A stretch of DNA of 64,000 nucleotides from Flavobacteriales bacterium (GTDB taxonomy: Bacteria > Bacteroidota > Bacteroidia > Flavobacteriales > Flavobacteriaceae). Where the stretch lies: NCBI GenBank assembly GCA_024643405.1, contig JAHENA010000003.1, positions 1 through 64,000 on the forward strand, given 5' to 3'. The stretch's first letter is position 1, and each line of letters starts with the position of its first letter. The notes beneath the pieces are model-generated. The model searched no databases and was not told the origin of the DNA. It saw only the letters and a list, made by a program, of their open reading frames with translations. A program made the position numbers and the translations under genes. Shown here in pieces: positions 18,458 to 27,367 of the stretch.

Positions 18458-20188
18458 ATGAAATATTTAAAATTGGGGTTACTTTTTTTAGGTCTGTCAC
18501 TTTATAACTGTAACACAGAAACAAAGCCTAAACTTAGTGTCAATATTGTTTTGTCGGATAGCTTATCAAATAAGAATTTAAACGGCAGATTATTGCTCAT
18601 TTTATCTGATAATAATGATACAGAACCTCGTTTTCAAGTCAGTGAAGGTTTAAATGCACAACCCATTTTTGGAATGAATGTGGAAAATTGGTCAAACGAT
18701 AAAGCATATTCTTTTGATGATTCTGTTTTTGGATTTCCCTATGAACAATTGTCTCAATTAAAATCTGGAGATTATTATGTTCAAGCAGTATTGCACGTGT
18801 ATGAAACATTTAAATTGTCCTCAGGCAAGGAAGTCAAGTTGCCTATGGATCATGGTGAAGGGCAACATTGGAATACCTCACCTGGGAATTTATATTCAAA
18901 ACCTATAAAAATTTCTGTTTCTGATACAGGAACACAATCTTTTAATATTGTTTTAAATCAGGTGATTGCAGAAATTCAAGAACCTCAGGATACAGAATGG
19001 ATTAAGCATATAAAGATGAAATCATCATTACTTTCTGAATTTTGGGGAAGAGACATCTATCTTGGAGCACATATTTTACTACCTAAAGGATTTAATGAAC
19101 ATCCCGAAGCAAAATATCCCTTAATGGTATTTCAAGGACATTTTCCTTCTGATTTTGGAGGATTTAGGACAACACCACCAGATGAAAACGTAAAACCTGA
19201 ATATTCTGACAGGTTTCATGTGGATGGATACAATATCACTGAACAACAAGAAGCTTATAATTTTTATAAAAGATGGAATGAGCCTGATTTCCCAAGGTTT
19301 TTGATTATTGAAATTCAACATCCAACACCTTATTATGACGATTCCTACGCAGTTAATTCAGCCAGTCAAGGTCCATATGGAGATGCCTTGACCTATGAGT
19401 TGATTCCTTATATTGAAAAAATGTTCCGAGGACAAGGTGCTGGCTGGTCTCGTTTTTTATATGGAGGCTCAACTGGTGGTTGGGAAGCTTTAGCAGTTCA
19501 GGTAAAATATCCTGATGAGTACAATGGTTGTTTTGCAGCTTGTCCGGATCCTATTGATTTCAGGGCTTATTGTTTAACTAATATTTATCAAGATGAGAAT
19601 GCTTATTATGCCAAGAGTAATCATAAATTAATTGAGGTTCCGGCACACAGAGATTATTTAGGTAATGTGTCTTCAACCGTAAAAGAGTCAAATCATTTAG
19701 AACTTGTTCTTGGTGATAAATCAAGGTCTGGAGGTCAGTTTGATATTTGGGAAGCCACCTATTCACCACAAGGAGAGGATGGGTATCCCATAAGGTTATG
19801 GGATAAAAAATCAGGAATAATCAATCATGAAGTTGCACAATACTGGAAGGAGAATTATGATTTAAGACATATCTTGGAACGTGACTGGGATAAATTAGGA
19901 GAAAAATTAAAAGGTAAAATACATATTTACTGTGGTGATATGGATAATTATTATTTGAATAATGCCGTCTATTTAATGGAGGATTTTTTAGAAAGCACCA
20001 CGGATCCTTATTATGATGGAGAAGTAGATTATGGTGATAGAGCAGAGCATTGCTGGAATGGAGACCATGAAAACCCAAATGCTATTTCCAGATTAAGGTA
20101 TAACAGTATGTATGTTCCTAAAATTATGAAACGCATCATGGAATCAGCACCATCTGATGCTGATTTGACAAGTTGGCGATATAAATAA
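18458..20188 (+). CDS. Secreted esterase-like alpha/beta hydrolase (lipoprotein)
   Basis: 576 residues. The N-terminal signal (MKYLKLGLLFLGLSLYNC) ends in a lipobox-like Cys, predicting an envelope lipoprotein. The first roughly 180 residues have no recognised domain. The second part resembles esterase D/enterochelin-esterase hydrolases, with the nucleophile Ser338 in FLYGGSTGGWEAL (Gly-x-Ser-x-Gly). A candidate acid/His pair lies in the C-terminal third (YCGDMDNYYLNN, and HCWNGDHENP). The substrate is unknown. Its 3' end is only 7 bases from the converging VOC gene, with no terminator between them. Confidence 0.8.
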   Translation: MKYLKLGLLFLGLSLYNCNTETKPKLSVNIVLSDSLSNKNLNGRLLLILSDNNDTEPRFQVSEGLNAQPIFGMNVENWSNDKAYSFDDSVFGFPYEQLSQLKSGDYYVQAVLHVYETFKLSSGKEVKLPMDHGEGQHWNTSPGNLYSKPIKISVSDTGTQSFNIVLNQVIAEIQEPQDTEWIKHIKMKSSLLSEFWGRDIYLGAHILLPKGFNEHPEAKYPLMVFQGHFPSDFGGFRTTPPDENVKPEYSDRFHVDGYNITEQQEAYNFYKRWNEPDFPRFLIIEIQHPTPYYDDSYAVNSASQGPYGDALTYELIPYIEKMFRGQGAGWSRFLYGGSTGGWEALAVQVKYPDEYNGCFAACPDPIDFRAYCLTNIYQDENAYYAKSNHKLIEVPAHRDYLGNVSSTVKESNHLELVLGDKSRSGGQFDIWEATYSPQGEDGYPIRLWDKKSGIINHEVAQYWKENYDLRHILERDWDKLGEKLKGKIHIYCGDMDNYYLNNAVYLMEDFLESTTDPYYDGEVDYGDRAEHCWNGDHENPNAISRLRYNSMYVPKIMKRIMESAPSDADLTSWRYK

Positions 20189-20195
20189 GGTCAGT

Positions 20196-20618
20196 TTACT
20201 TGGCAAATAATTGCCCCAAATCTTTGAAAGCTTTAAATTCTAATGCATTCCCTGCGGGATCATAAAAAAACATAGTAGCCTGTTCGCCAACTAATCCTTT
20301 GAAGCGAATATAAGGCTCAATAACAAATGAGATGTTTTTAGTTTTTAAAGCTTCTGAAAAAGTCTGAAAATCATTCCAAGGTAATACGACTCCAAAATGA
20401 GGTACAGGAACATCTTTACCATCCACAGGATTGGTGTGTAATGCTTCGTTCGATTTGGGCTTATAGTGAATAACAAGCTGATGTCCAAAGAAATTAAAAT
20501 CAACCCAGTGTTCACTACTTCTGCCTTCTTCACAACCTAAAACATCTCTGTAAAATTTTCTGGAGGCTTCTAAATTGTGAACAGGAATTGCTAAATGAAA
20601 AGGAGAAACTGTTGCCAT
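20196..20618 (-). CDS. VOC family (glyoxalase/bleomycin-resistance-like) protein
   Basis: 140 residues with two beta-alpha-beta-beta-beta modules: [23 protein letters not shown] at the start and the C-terminal [17 protein letters not shown]. The metal-binding positions of the vicinal-oxygen-chelate fold are plausible (His near residue 7, His in HQLVIHY, Glu near the end in LEFK). No signal peptide, so cytoplasmic. Substrate unknown. It is the last gene of a minus-strand run starting at 25738 and lies 6 bases after the rluF-like gene. Confidence 0.9.
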   Translation of the reverse strand: MATVSPFHLAIPVHNLEASRKFYRDVLGCEEGRSSEHWVDFNFFGHQLVIHYKPKSNEALHTNPVDGKDVPVPHFGVVLPWNDFQTFSEALKTKNISFVIEPYIRFKGLVGEQATMFFYDPAGNALEFKAFKDLGQLFAK

Positions 20619-20624
20619 ATTTGA

Positions 20625-21386
20625 TTAATTTTTACGATACTGCTGTTTAAGATTAAAGGCTTTAAATGTTTTGGTAGAATCTTGAATTAAACCATTGAGT
20701 TCATTAAGTTCTTCTTTGGTCAATTCGCGATATTCTCCAACGGGTATATCAAGTTTTATATTCATGATTCTAACACGCTGCAGCGTTTCTACTTCATAAT
20801 TTAAATACTCACACATACGCCTAATTTGTCTATTGAGACCTTGAGTTAAAATGATTCTAAATTCATAAGTACTCAATTTTTCAACCTTACACTTTTTAGT
20901 GACCCTGTCTAAAATAGGAATGCCTCCAGACATGCGTTCCACAAAGGTTTGAGAGATTGGTTTATCAACTTTTACTAGGTACTCTTTTTCGTGATTATTA
21001 CTCGCTCTCAATATTTTATTGACTATATCACCATCATCAGTCAAAAGAATTAAACCTTCACTAGGCTTATCTAATCGTCCAATAGGGAAAATGCGTTTTG
21101 GATACTTGATGAAATCAATGATATTGTCTTTTTCAACACTGGTATCTGTAGTGCAAACAATACCCACAGGTTTATTGAATGCTAAATAAACAAATGATTC
21201 CTTTGAGTCAATAATTGGTTTTCCGTCAACTTCAACAATATCTCTATTGCTTATTTTGGTTCCCATTTCCGGGATCGTACCGTTAATAGTAACTCGCCCA
21301 GCATCAATAAGTTTATCAGCCTCCCTTCGTGAACAAAATCCAACCTCACTTAAATATTTATTGATTCTTTTTAATTGTTCTTCCAT
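20625..21386 (-). CDS. rluF: RluF-like 23S rRNA pseudouridine synthase
   Basis: 253 residues. An N-terminal S4 RNA-binding domain ([30 protein letters not shown]) precedes the RsuA/RluB/E/F catalytic domain with the catalytic Asp in [19 protein letters not shown] near residue 105. The C-terminal [28 protein letters not shown] is characteristic of RluF, which isomerises U2604 in 23S rRNA. Discrimination from RluB/RluE rests on that block and is by eye. It sits within a tightly packed minus-strand operon. Confidence 0.88.
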   Translation of the reverse strand: MEEQLKRINKYLSEVGFCSRREADKLIDAGRVTINGTIPEMGTKISNRDIVEVDGKPIIDSKESFVYLAFNKPVGIVCTTDTSVEKDNIIDFIKYPKRIFPIGRLDKPSEGLILLTDDGDIVNKILRASNNHEKEYLVKVDKPISQTFVERMSGGIPILDRVTKKCKVEKLSTYEFRIILTQGLNRQIRRMCEYLNYEVETLQRVRIMNIKLDIPVGEYRELTKEELNELNGLIQDSTKTFKAFNLKQQYRKN

Positions 21387-21406
21387 AGTTTACAAAGATA
21401 AGCACT

Positions 21407-22234
21407 TTAGTTATCAATAAATTCTGAAATTTGTAATGTTACCTTTTTATGATTTAGTGAATGACCTAATCCTTTGGTAGTAAAAAGCTTGCTATTTTTA
21501 AAACTTGATTGGATTTGTAGGGCATCACTATAAGGAATAATAGGATCATCCTCATCATGAATAATGAGTCCTGTAGCATTCAGTGTTTGAGCATATCGCG
21601 CCGTTGAAAAAACTTCTGGTGAAGCACCAAACCTTTCTTTAATAATATGATTTAAATGATTCGAGATTCTGCTATTATAACCTAAAAGGTCTGTATAGCG
21701 TTTTAGTACATCTTTGAAATCAGATGGAGACCCCAACAGCACCATTTTTTTTATACATCCCAACTGATATTTATTTTGGAAAAATACGGAAGCCATGCCA
21801 CCAACAGAATGTCCAATGATGATTTCAGGTTGATGTTTTTTTGCAACTTCATAAATAAATTCTGCATATAAAAGCGCATTAAAATAGGAGCTTCCTGAGT
21901 TACCATGTGCTGGTGCATCTAAAGCTATGATATTATAATCGCCCTTTTTTAATTGCTTTATCAGAGACTTCCATCTTCCTGAGTTACTTTCCCAGCCATG
22001 AATTAACAATATGGTTTGTTTATTACCAGGCCATTTATAAGTCATAATCCTAAATGATTCATAAATAACGGTCTCATTAATAGCTGTTTCTAGAAAGGCA
22101 GCTTGAATAGCAGTAATTTGACCTTTTCTTGGTTTTGAAAATAATGACAAAGCTTTGTCTGTTGCGTATGATTTTGAGAGATAACTTAAACTGTTTAGAG
22201 ATTTACCTACAAGTTTCACTAAAAGGTTTCGCAT
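21407..22234 (-). CDS. Alpha/beta fold hydrolase
   Basis: 275 residues. The hydrolase signature is complete: LLIHGWESNSGRW (oxyanion region), nucleophile Ser in EIIIGHSVGGMAS, acid in LIIHDEDDPIIPY and His in TKGLGHSLNHKKV. No signal peptide. The start is taken as the ATG at 22234, which overlaps the stop of the preceding cupin gene (TAATG), rather than an in-frame codon further upstream that would overlap the cupin gene by 45 bases. Substrate unknown; probably a cytoplasmic esterase-like enzyme. Confidence 0.9.
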   Translation of the reverse strand: MRNLLVKLVGKSLNSLSYLSKSYATDKALSLFSKPRKGQITAIQAAFLETAINETVIYESFRIMTYKWPGNKQTILLIHGWESNSGRWKSLIKQLKKGDYNIIALDAPAHGNSGSSYFNALLYAEFIYEVAKKHQPEIIIGHSVGGMASVFFQNKYQLGCIKKMVLLGSPSDFKDVLKRYTDLLGYNSRISNHLNHIIKERFGASPEVFSTARYAQTLNATGLIIHDEDDPIIPYSDALQIQSSFKNSKLFTTKGLGHSLNHKKVTLQISEFIDN

Positions 22235-22596
22235 TAATCTTCTCGGTTTACGCTGTTTATAGAAAAGGCAGGCGTGCATATAGCAAGATATTCACAGGGT
22301 TCTGTAAAAGGATTGGAATATTGAACACGGGTATTTTTTTCAATTTTTATTGATTGTCCGGCTTCTAAAACAATTTGTTCGCCATCAATAATAAATTGTT
22401 TTTTACCTTTTATAATAAATGTGAACTCATCAAATTCTGGGGTTTGAAAGGGTTCGCTCCAACCTGCTGGTGCAATCATGTGGGCAATGCTAATTTTGGA
22501 ATTACCGTCTGAAGCTAAACCAAAATGTTCTTTGATTATTTTTCCATCATCAGTTGGCACTATAAACGGATTTTTTTGAATATTATATTTTTTCAT
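22234..22596 (-). CDS. Small cupin-domain protein
   Basis: 120 residues forming a single cupin barrel: motif 1 around EPFQTPEFDEFTFIIKGKKQFIIDG, with Glu but few of the usual His ligands, and motif 2 around AGQSIKIEKNTRVQYSNPF. Metal-ligand histidines are largely missing, so it may bind a ligand without redox chemistry. Its stop codon overlaps the start of the hydrolase gene (TAATG), and 8 bases separate it from the YitT-family gene upstream. Confidence 0.86.
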   Translation of the reverse strand: MKKYNIQKNPFIVPTDDGKIIKEHFGLASDGNSKISIAHMIAPAGWSEPFQTPEFDEFTFIIKGKKQFIIDGEQIVLEAGQSIKIEKNTRVQYSNPFTEPCEYLAICTPAFSINSVNRED

Positions 22597-22604
22597 GTTT
22601 AAAA

Positions 22605-23579
22605 TTAATCTTTCATAGGTTTACGCTTAATCATACCGCCTTTTAAGTCTTTAACGGTTCCCATAGTTACAAAGGCATTCTTATCAATTTTGTCTATTTC
22701 TGTTTGTAATTTTGCTATTTCTAATCGTGTAACCACCGTGTAGATAATGTCTTTATCATAGCTATTGCCGTGGGCTCCAAATCCACCTTTTCCGGCATAA
22801 ATAGTGCAAGCTCTTCTCAACTTTTCAATAAGCATGACTCTCATAGCTTCATGATGGTTGGAAATGATAGTGACACCTACATATTCTTCAACACCATCCA
22901 CCACAAAATCAACTGTTTTTGCAGCAGCTAAATAAGTTAAAATGGCATATAATGCGGTTTCAATTGATAAAACATAGGCGCCAAAGGAAAAGATAATAAT
23001 GTTGATAAGCAGTAAAACATCTCCTACGGTTAAAGATAATTTTCTGCTTAGAAAAATAGCCAAAACTTCGGTGCCATCAATAACACTTCCACCTCGCATT
23101 GACATTCCTATCCCTAATCCTAAAAAGAAACCACCAAAAACAGCAATGAGTAGTTTGTCTTCTGTAACAATTGGGTAATTTATAGAATGAACCACAATGG
23201 CTAATAATGAAATAGCGATAATACTTCTTATCGCGAATTTTAAATTAATTGTTTTTGAGGCAAGAATTAAAAACGGAATATTCACTAATACTAACAAATA
23301 ACTTAATTCAATGCTTGTTATGTTTTCTAATAAAAGCGAAATACCGGTAGCACCCCCATCAATAAAATGGTTTGGAAGTAAAAAGCCTTTTAAACCAAAG
23401 CCAGCCGCAAAAACTCCAATAATAACATAAATATAATCCCTGATGACGTGAGTTAATTCAACGTGCATGGAAGTCACTAAAGGGTCAATTTGTTTTTTTG
23501 TTATAGGGTGTGAACCCTGTTTGCTTTTTATTCTTTTGCGTGCAACATCTACTAATATTTTTGAGATGAAAGGATTCAT
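22605..23579 (-). CDS. YitT family membrane protein (DUF161/DUF2179)
   Basis: 324 residues. Five or six hydrophobic segments between about 47 and 225 include the signature GFGLKGFLLPNHFIDGGATGISLLL. A cytoplasmic DUF2179 domain follows, with TIISNHHEAMRVMLIEKLRRACTIYAGKGGFG and IYTVVTRLEIAKLQTEIDKIDKNAFVTMGTVKDLKGG. Family members are inner-membrane proteins of uncertain transport function. In operon with the lipoprotein upstream (10 bases) and the cupin downstream (8 bases). Confidence 0.93.
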   Translation of the reverse strand: MNPFISKILVDVARKRIKSKQGSHPITKKQIDPLVTSMHVELTHVIRDYIYVIIGVFAAGFGLKGFLLPNHFIDGGATGISLLLENITSIELSYLLVLVNIPFLILASKTINLKFAIRSIIAISLLAIVVHSINYPIVTEDKLLIAVFGGFFLGLGIGMSMRGGSVIDGTEVLAIFLSRKLSLTVGDVLLLINIIIFSFGAYVLSIETALYAILTYLAAAKTVDFVVDGVEEYVGVTIISNHHEAMRVMLIEKLRRACTIYAGKGGFGAHGNSYDKDIIYTVVTRLEIAKLQTEIDKIDKNAFVTMGTVKDLKGGMIKRKPMKD

Positions 23580-23589
23580 ACTTTAAAAA

Positions 23590-24153
23590 TTAATCTGTTT
23601 TACTCCAGTTTACAAAGAAAAACTTGACTTTGGCATTGTCTGGAATATGAGTTGCTTCAATTTTTAAGGTTCTGTCAAAACGTAAATTGGCAGGAAGTTC
23701 CTTTTTATCAATAGTAAAAGAAGCATTAAGATCATTGACGGTAATCACGATTGAACTTATTAAATTGTCTATCCTGTTTATTTTGTAATTGCTGGCAATA
23801 TCCTTAAAGGTACTTAGCGTTGACAGATTTTTGTCTGTTTTATAGCGAGGGTCAATAACCCGTACACTTTGAATATAAGAGGTGGAATCCGAAGCTCTTC
23901 TTGGACTGATAATGAGTAATTTCTTTCCGCCTTTTTCAAAAATTTCAATATCATTGAAATTCCGTGTAAATTCAGTGTCGTCAATGCCTTTTGCAATAGA
24001 GTCTTTCGCATAAATAACTTCCAGATCCTTCACTTGTGTCGAATCTGTTAATAAGCCAATATGTTGTTTGCCTATTTGAAATGGATCTTGTTCTTTATTA
24101 CAACTTGCAAATAATAAAGACAAAATAGTTAGATATAAAAATGATTTATTCAT
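23590..24153 (-). CDS. Hypothetical lipoprotein
   Basis: 187 residues with a lipoprotein signal ending at Cys18 (LLFASCNKEQDPF). It contains KDLEVIYAKDSIAKGIDDTEF and a C-terminal beta-rich part; the family is not recognised. It is conserved in position between the HerA-like ATPase (37 bases upstream) and the YitT protein (10 bases downstream), so it is expressed with them. No function is proposed. Confidence 0.75.
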   Translation of the reverse strand: MNKSFLYLTILSLLFASCNKEQDPFQIGKQHIGLLTDSTQVKDLEVIYAKDSIAKGIDDTEFTRNFNDIEIFEKGGKKLLIISPRRASDSTSYIQSVRVIDPRYKTDKNLSTLSTFKDIASNYKINRIDNLISSIVITVNDLNASFTIDKKELPANLRFDRTLKIEATHIPDNAKVKFFFVNWSKTD

Positions 24154-24190
24154 ATAAAAATTAGGTGTATTTAAAATTGAAATTACTCGG

Positions 24191-25738
24191 TTATTTCTTC
24201 ATGACTTTGGTTAAAATACCAAAAACACTCCTAATAAAAGTAGCACTGGTAAGCACTTTAACAACGGGGTTCATGGCAGTACTCCTTCTACCGGAACTTG
24301 TACTTTTAGTTCTTTCTTTCGCTTCTGCTTTTTCAAGAGCCTCTCTTTCTAATTTTGCTTTTTCTTTGGCATCTTCAGCTTCGGCACGGTCTATTTTTTC
24401 ATTAAGCATTTCATAGGCACTTTCTCTGTCAATAGTTTGGTTATATTTTTTAACCAGTTTTGATTTAGTAAGTAATGTATTCAGTTCAGAATCGGTTAAA
24501 ATGTCCATTCTGCTCATAGGAGCACGCATCATAGTAGCCGCAAGAGGTGTTGGCCTTCCTTTCTCATCAAGAGCAGAAACTAATGCTTCTCCAGTCCCTA
24601 ATGAGGTCAGTACTTTTGTAGTATCATAATATTCTGAATCTGGATAGTTTTGTGCAGCCAGTTTAATAGCTTTTCTGTCATTAGCAGTAAAAGCGCGCAA
24701 TGCATGTTGTATTTTTAAACCTAATTGACTTAATACAGCTTCAGGGACATCCGTTGGGTTTTGGGTAACAAAATATAAACCGACACCTTTACTTCTAATC
24801 AACTTTACAATGCTTTCTATTTGATTGAGCAGGGCTTTTGATGCTTCATTAAATATTAAATGCGCTTCATCAATAAATATAATTAACTCAGGACGTTCAC
24901 TATCACCTTGCTCAGGAAACGTTGAGTAAATTTCAGCTAATAAACTTAACATAAAAGTTGAAAACAGTTTTGGCCTGTCTTGAATATCTGTTAATCTGAT
25001 AATATTTATGTAACCTCTTCCATCTTCATCTATTCGCAACAAATCATTGACTTCAAATGAGGTTTCCCCAAAAAATAAATCAGCACCTTGTTGTTCTAAT
25101 TCAACCACTTTACGTAAAATGGAACCTGTTGACGCCGTTGAAATATGTCCGTAGTCTTCTCCAAACTCTTCTTTTCCTTCTTGGGTAGTATATTGTAATA
25201 TTTTTTTGAAATCTTTTAAATCAAGAAGTGGCATTTTATTATCGTCACAATATTTGAAAATAACAGCAACAACACCAGATTGAGCATCAGATAAATCTAA
25301 AATTCTTGATAATAACACAGGTCCAAATTCACTCACGGTGGCACGCAGTCTCACACCATCTTGCTCAGATAAGGTTAAAACTTCAACGGGGAAATTTTTT
25401 GATTCAAAGGGAATTCCAATTTTTGCATGGCGTTCATCAATTTTAGGATGACCAGGACTCGGTTGTGCCAAGCCACTTAAATCGCCTTTAATATCCATAA
25501 GTAAAACAGGAATGCCCTTATCACTTAAATTTTCAGCAAGAACTTGAAGTGATTTAGTTTTACCAGTACCTGTGGCTCCAGCAATTAAGCCATGTCTGTT
25601 TAAAGTTTTTAATGGAATTTTCACAAGTGCATTGGTGATAGTTTCTCCTTCTAACATAGCAGCACCAACGGGGATAAAATCTCCTTTACAAATATTACCT
25701 TCGGTTATGTAATTAAAAAATGTTTCCTTATTATCCAT
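24191..25738 (-). CDS. HerA/YjgR-like (DUF853) P-loop ATPase
   Basis: 515 residues. The P-loop GATGTGKT is at 54-61 and the Walker B LIIFIDEAH near 285. The motif MDIKGDLSGLAQPSPGHPKIDERHAKIG and the later QLGLKIQHALRAFTANDRKAIK are the DUF853 signature (E. coli YjgR). The C-terminal roughly 80 residues are highly charged (a run rich in Glu-Lys-Ala), likely a coiled coil. It is a HerA-FtsK-superfamily ATPase possibly acting on DNA, but its cellular role is not established. It is the first gene of the minus-strand operon and is divergent from queE. Confidence 0.9.
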   Translation of the reverse strand: MDNKETFFNYITEGNICKGDFIPVGAAMLEGETITNALVKIPLKTLNRHGLIAGATGTGKTKSLQVLAENLSDKGIPVLLMDIKGDLSGLAQPSPGHPKIDERHAKIGIPFESKNFPVEVLTLSEQDGVRLRATVSEFGPVLLSRILDLSDAQSGVVAVIFKYCDDNKMPLLDLKDFKKILQYTTQEGKEEFGEDYGHISTASTGSILRKVVELEQQGADLFFGETSFEVNDLLRIDEDGRGYINIIRLTDIQDRPKLFSTFMLSLLAEIYSTFPEQGDSERPELIIFIDEAHLIFNEASKALLNQIESIVKLIRSKGVGLYFVTQNPTDVPEAVLSQLGLKIQHALRAFTANDRKAIKLAAQNYPDSEYYDTTKVLTSLGTGEALVSALDEKGRPTPLAATMMRAPMSRMDILTDSELNTLLTKSKLVKKYNQTIDRESAYEMLNEKIDRAEAEDAKEKAKLEREALEKAEAKERTKSTSSGRRSTAMNPVVKVLTSATFIRSVFGILTKVMKK

Positions 25739-25769
25739 TCTATTTAATTTTGCATAAAAATAACTATTC

Positions 25770-25777
25770 CAAATTTA
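25770..25777 (-). promoter_or_regulatory. -7 promoter element of the HerA-like operon
   Basis: Minus-strand TAAATTTG, matching TAnnTTTG, lies 31 bases upstream of the ATG at 25738 in the divergent intergenic region shared with queE. Confidence 0.5.
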
Positions 25778-25828
25778 ATTCATATAAACAAGATATATAA
25801 AACTATCAACATTTAATATGCAAAATAG

Positions 25829-25836
25829 TATCTTTG
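25829..25836 (+). promoter_or_regulatory. -7 promoter element immediately upstream of queE
   Basis: TATCTTTG matches TAnnTTTG exactly and ends only 6 bases before the queE ATG at 25843. Transcription would therefore start at or next to the start codon, implying a leaderless or nearly leaderless mRNA. Confidence 0.6.
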
Positions 25837-25842
25837 CCAACT

Positions 25843-26472
25843 ATGAATAAAGAGATTCAAAAATTAGTTGATTTAGGAGAAATGCTCCCTTTAATGGAAG
25901 AGTTTTACACCATTCAAGGTGAAGGATTTCATAAAGGTACTGCGGCCTATTTTATAAGGTTAGGTGGTTGTGATGTGGGTTGTCATTGGTGTGATGTCAA
26001 GGAAAGTTGGAATGCAGAGTTACATCCTCCAACACATACATCAAAAATTGTAGAAAACGCAAAAAAATACAGCGATACCATTGTAATTACTGGAGGGGAA
26101 CCTTTAATGTGGGATATGAATTCTTTAACTTCTAAATTAAAGGCGGAAGGTATGAAGGTTCATATTGAAACTTCAGGAGCCTATAAACTGACTGGGACTT
26201 GGGACTGGATTTGTCTATCGCCTAAAAAACTAAAATTACCAACGAAAGGAGTTTATGAAAAAGCGCATGAACTTAAGGTTATTGTTTATAACAAAGATGA
26301 TTTTCGATTTGCTGAAGAGCAGGCACAGAAAGTAAACAAAAACTGTATTTTGTATTTACAGCCAGAATGGAGTAAACGCGATAAAGTCATTCCTGAAATT
26401 GTTGATTATGTCATGAAAAACCCAAAATGGAAAGTATCCTTGCAAACGCATAAGTATTTAAATATTCCGTAA
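25843..26472 (+). CDS. queE: 7-carboxy-7-deazaguanine synthase QueE
   Basis: 209 residues from the ATG at 25843; an in-frame TTG at 25834 lies inside the promoter element and is unlikely. Radical-SAM cysteines Cys43, Cys47 and Cys50 appear in RLGGCDVGCHWCDVKESW, with FYTIQGEGFHKG before them and TGGEPLM after them. QueE converts 6-carboxy-tetrahydropterin to 7-carboxy-7-deazaguanine, using a [4Fe-4S] cluster and AdoMet, in queuosine (and 7-deazapurine) biosynthesis. The other que genes are not in this window. It is followed 21 bases later by a short membrane-protein gene. Confidence 0.96.
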   Translation: MNKEIQKLVDLGEMLPLMEEFYTIQGEGFHKGTAAYFIRLGGCDVGCHWCDVKESWNAELHPPTHTSKIVENAKKYSDTIVITGGEPLMWDMNSLTSKLKAEGMKVHIETSGAYKLTGTWDWICLSPKKLKLPTKGVYEKAHELKVIVYNKDDFRFAEEQAQKVNKNCILYLQPEWSKRDKVIPEIVDYVMKNPKWKVSLQTHKYLNIP

Positions 26473-26493
26473 ATTAGGCTATAATTAAATAAC

Positions 26494-26631
26494 GTGGAAA
26501 AATTATTAAGAATTATTGGAGCTGCTTGGGGAGCAAAAAAAATTGGAGGTGGAAAATGTGGATGTTTTGGAACTATCTTTATCTTCATAATTTTATATTG
26601 GCTATTAGGGTACGTATTTAAAGTGTTATAA
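26494..26631 (+). CDS. Small hydrophobic protein (45 aa), GTG start
   Basis: A short frame from GTG at 26494 encodes 45 residues. A Gly/Lys/Cys-rich front (IIGAAWGAKKIGGGKCGCFG) precedes one predicted transmembrane helix (TIFIFIILYWLLGYVF). It starts 21 bases after queE and ends just before the terminator at 26644. The amphipathic layout and neat fit between stop and terminator support a real gene. The closely spaced Cys-x-Cys could bind metal or form a disulfide. It is not a family I can name. Confidence 0.6.
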   Translation: MEKLLRIIGAAWGAKKIGGGKCGCFGTIFIFIILYWLLGYVFKVL

Positions 26632-26643
26632 ATAGCAAACAAT

Positions 26644-26681
26644 AAAAAAGCACGGCTTTAAATTTAAAACTGTGCTTTTTT
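26644..26681. terminator. Bidirectional intrinsic terminator between queE and the DUF2911 gene
   Basis: AAAAAAGCAC at 26644-26653 pairs with GTGCTTTTTT at 26672-26681 over 10 bases. The stem has a T-run on each strand, so it can stop transcripts from the queE side and from the converging DUF2911 gene ending at 26702. Confidence 0.85.
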
Positions 26682-26701
26682 TGAATAAAAAGTAAACACA
26701 C

Positions 26702-27244
26702 TTATTTAGTAAACGGTACAGCAATTCTTAAGGTATCCCAACCTAGGTACATCGTTACGCCATTTTCTGATTCATCAAAAGCAATTGAAAAGGCTTCTAA
26801 AGGTTCACCAGAAGTAACTGGAACAGATAATCTGGCCACATCAGTTGCTTCATTGTAAAAATAAGAACCCCATACATTTAAGTCCTTACTAATTATAACC
26901 GTCCATTCTTGGTCTCCAGGAATAGTATAAAAAGTGTAAACACCCGCTTTTATGGCAGTGTCACCTAATTTCATATCTGTATACAAAGTTAATTCTGCAG
27001 CTTCATTAGCTCCAGTACGCCATACTTTTCCGTTAGGAGCTAATTCGCTCAATGATCTGCCATTAAGTTGTGGTCTACTGTACACAATTTTAATGAGTTT
27101 ATCTGATACTTTATAATCAGAAGGAAAAGAGGCGGCATCCATCGGGCTTTTATCTAATCCTTTAAAATTTTGTGCGCTAACATTCAATGTTAAAAGCATT
27201 AAAAAAGCACATGTAATGGTTGTAATTAGTTTAAAGTTTTTCAT
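26702..27244 (-). CDS. DUF2911 domain-containing secreted protein
   Basis: 180 residues with a clear signal peptide (cleavage after NVSAQ) and no lipobox, so periplasmic or exported. DUF2911 features are IKIVYSRPQLNGRSLSELAPNGKVWRTGANEAAELTLYTDMKLG and YTFYTIPGDQEWTVIISKDLNVWGS. The family is common in Bacteroidota and has no established function. It stands alone on the minus strand between two plus-strand genes. Confidence 0.92.
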   Translation of the reverse strand: MKNFKLITTITCAFLMLLTLNVSAQNFKGLDKSPMDAASFPSDYKVSDKLIKIVYSRPQLNGRSLSELAPNGKVWRTGANEAAELTLYTDMKLGDTAIKAGVYTFYTIPGDQEWTVIISKDLNVWGSYFYNEATDVARLSVPVTSGEPLEAFSIAFDESENGVTMYLGWDTLRIAVPFTK

Positions 27245-27367
27245 GATAATTTATTTTATATGGTATAAAGTTAATTGAAATCTTGTAGATATATCTTAAT
27301 GTTTTATTAAAAGTCATTTAAAAGTAAAAGTTTAAAATTTTCACTAATTTGAAATCAAATTTCAATT

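Noticed and set aside
18780..18815. Possible parS site around a CACGTG core
   Set aside because: The flanks do not form the GTTTCACGTGAAAC-type palindrome; the hexamer lies in a coding region and looks like chance.
26406..26642. Open frame of 78 codons on the minus strand
   Set aside because: It runs antisense across the end of queE and the small membrane-protein gene, has no signal or known motif, and the opposite strand explains the region better.
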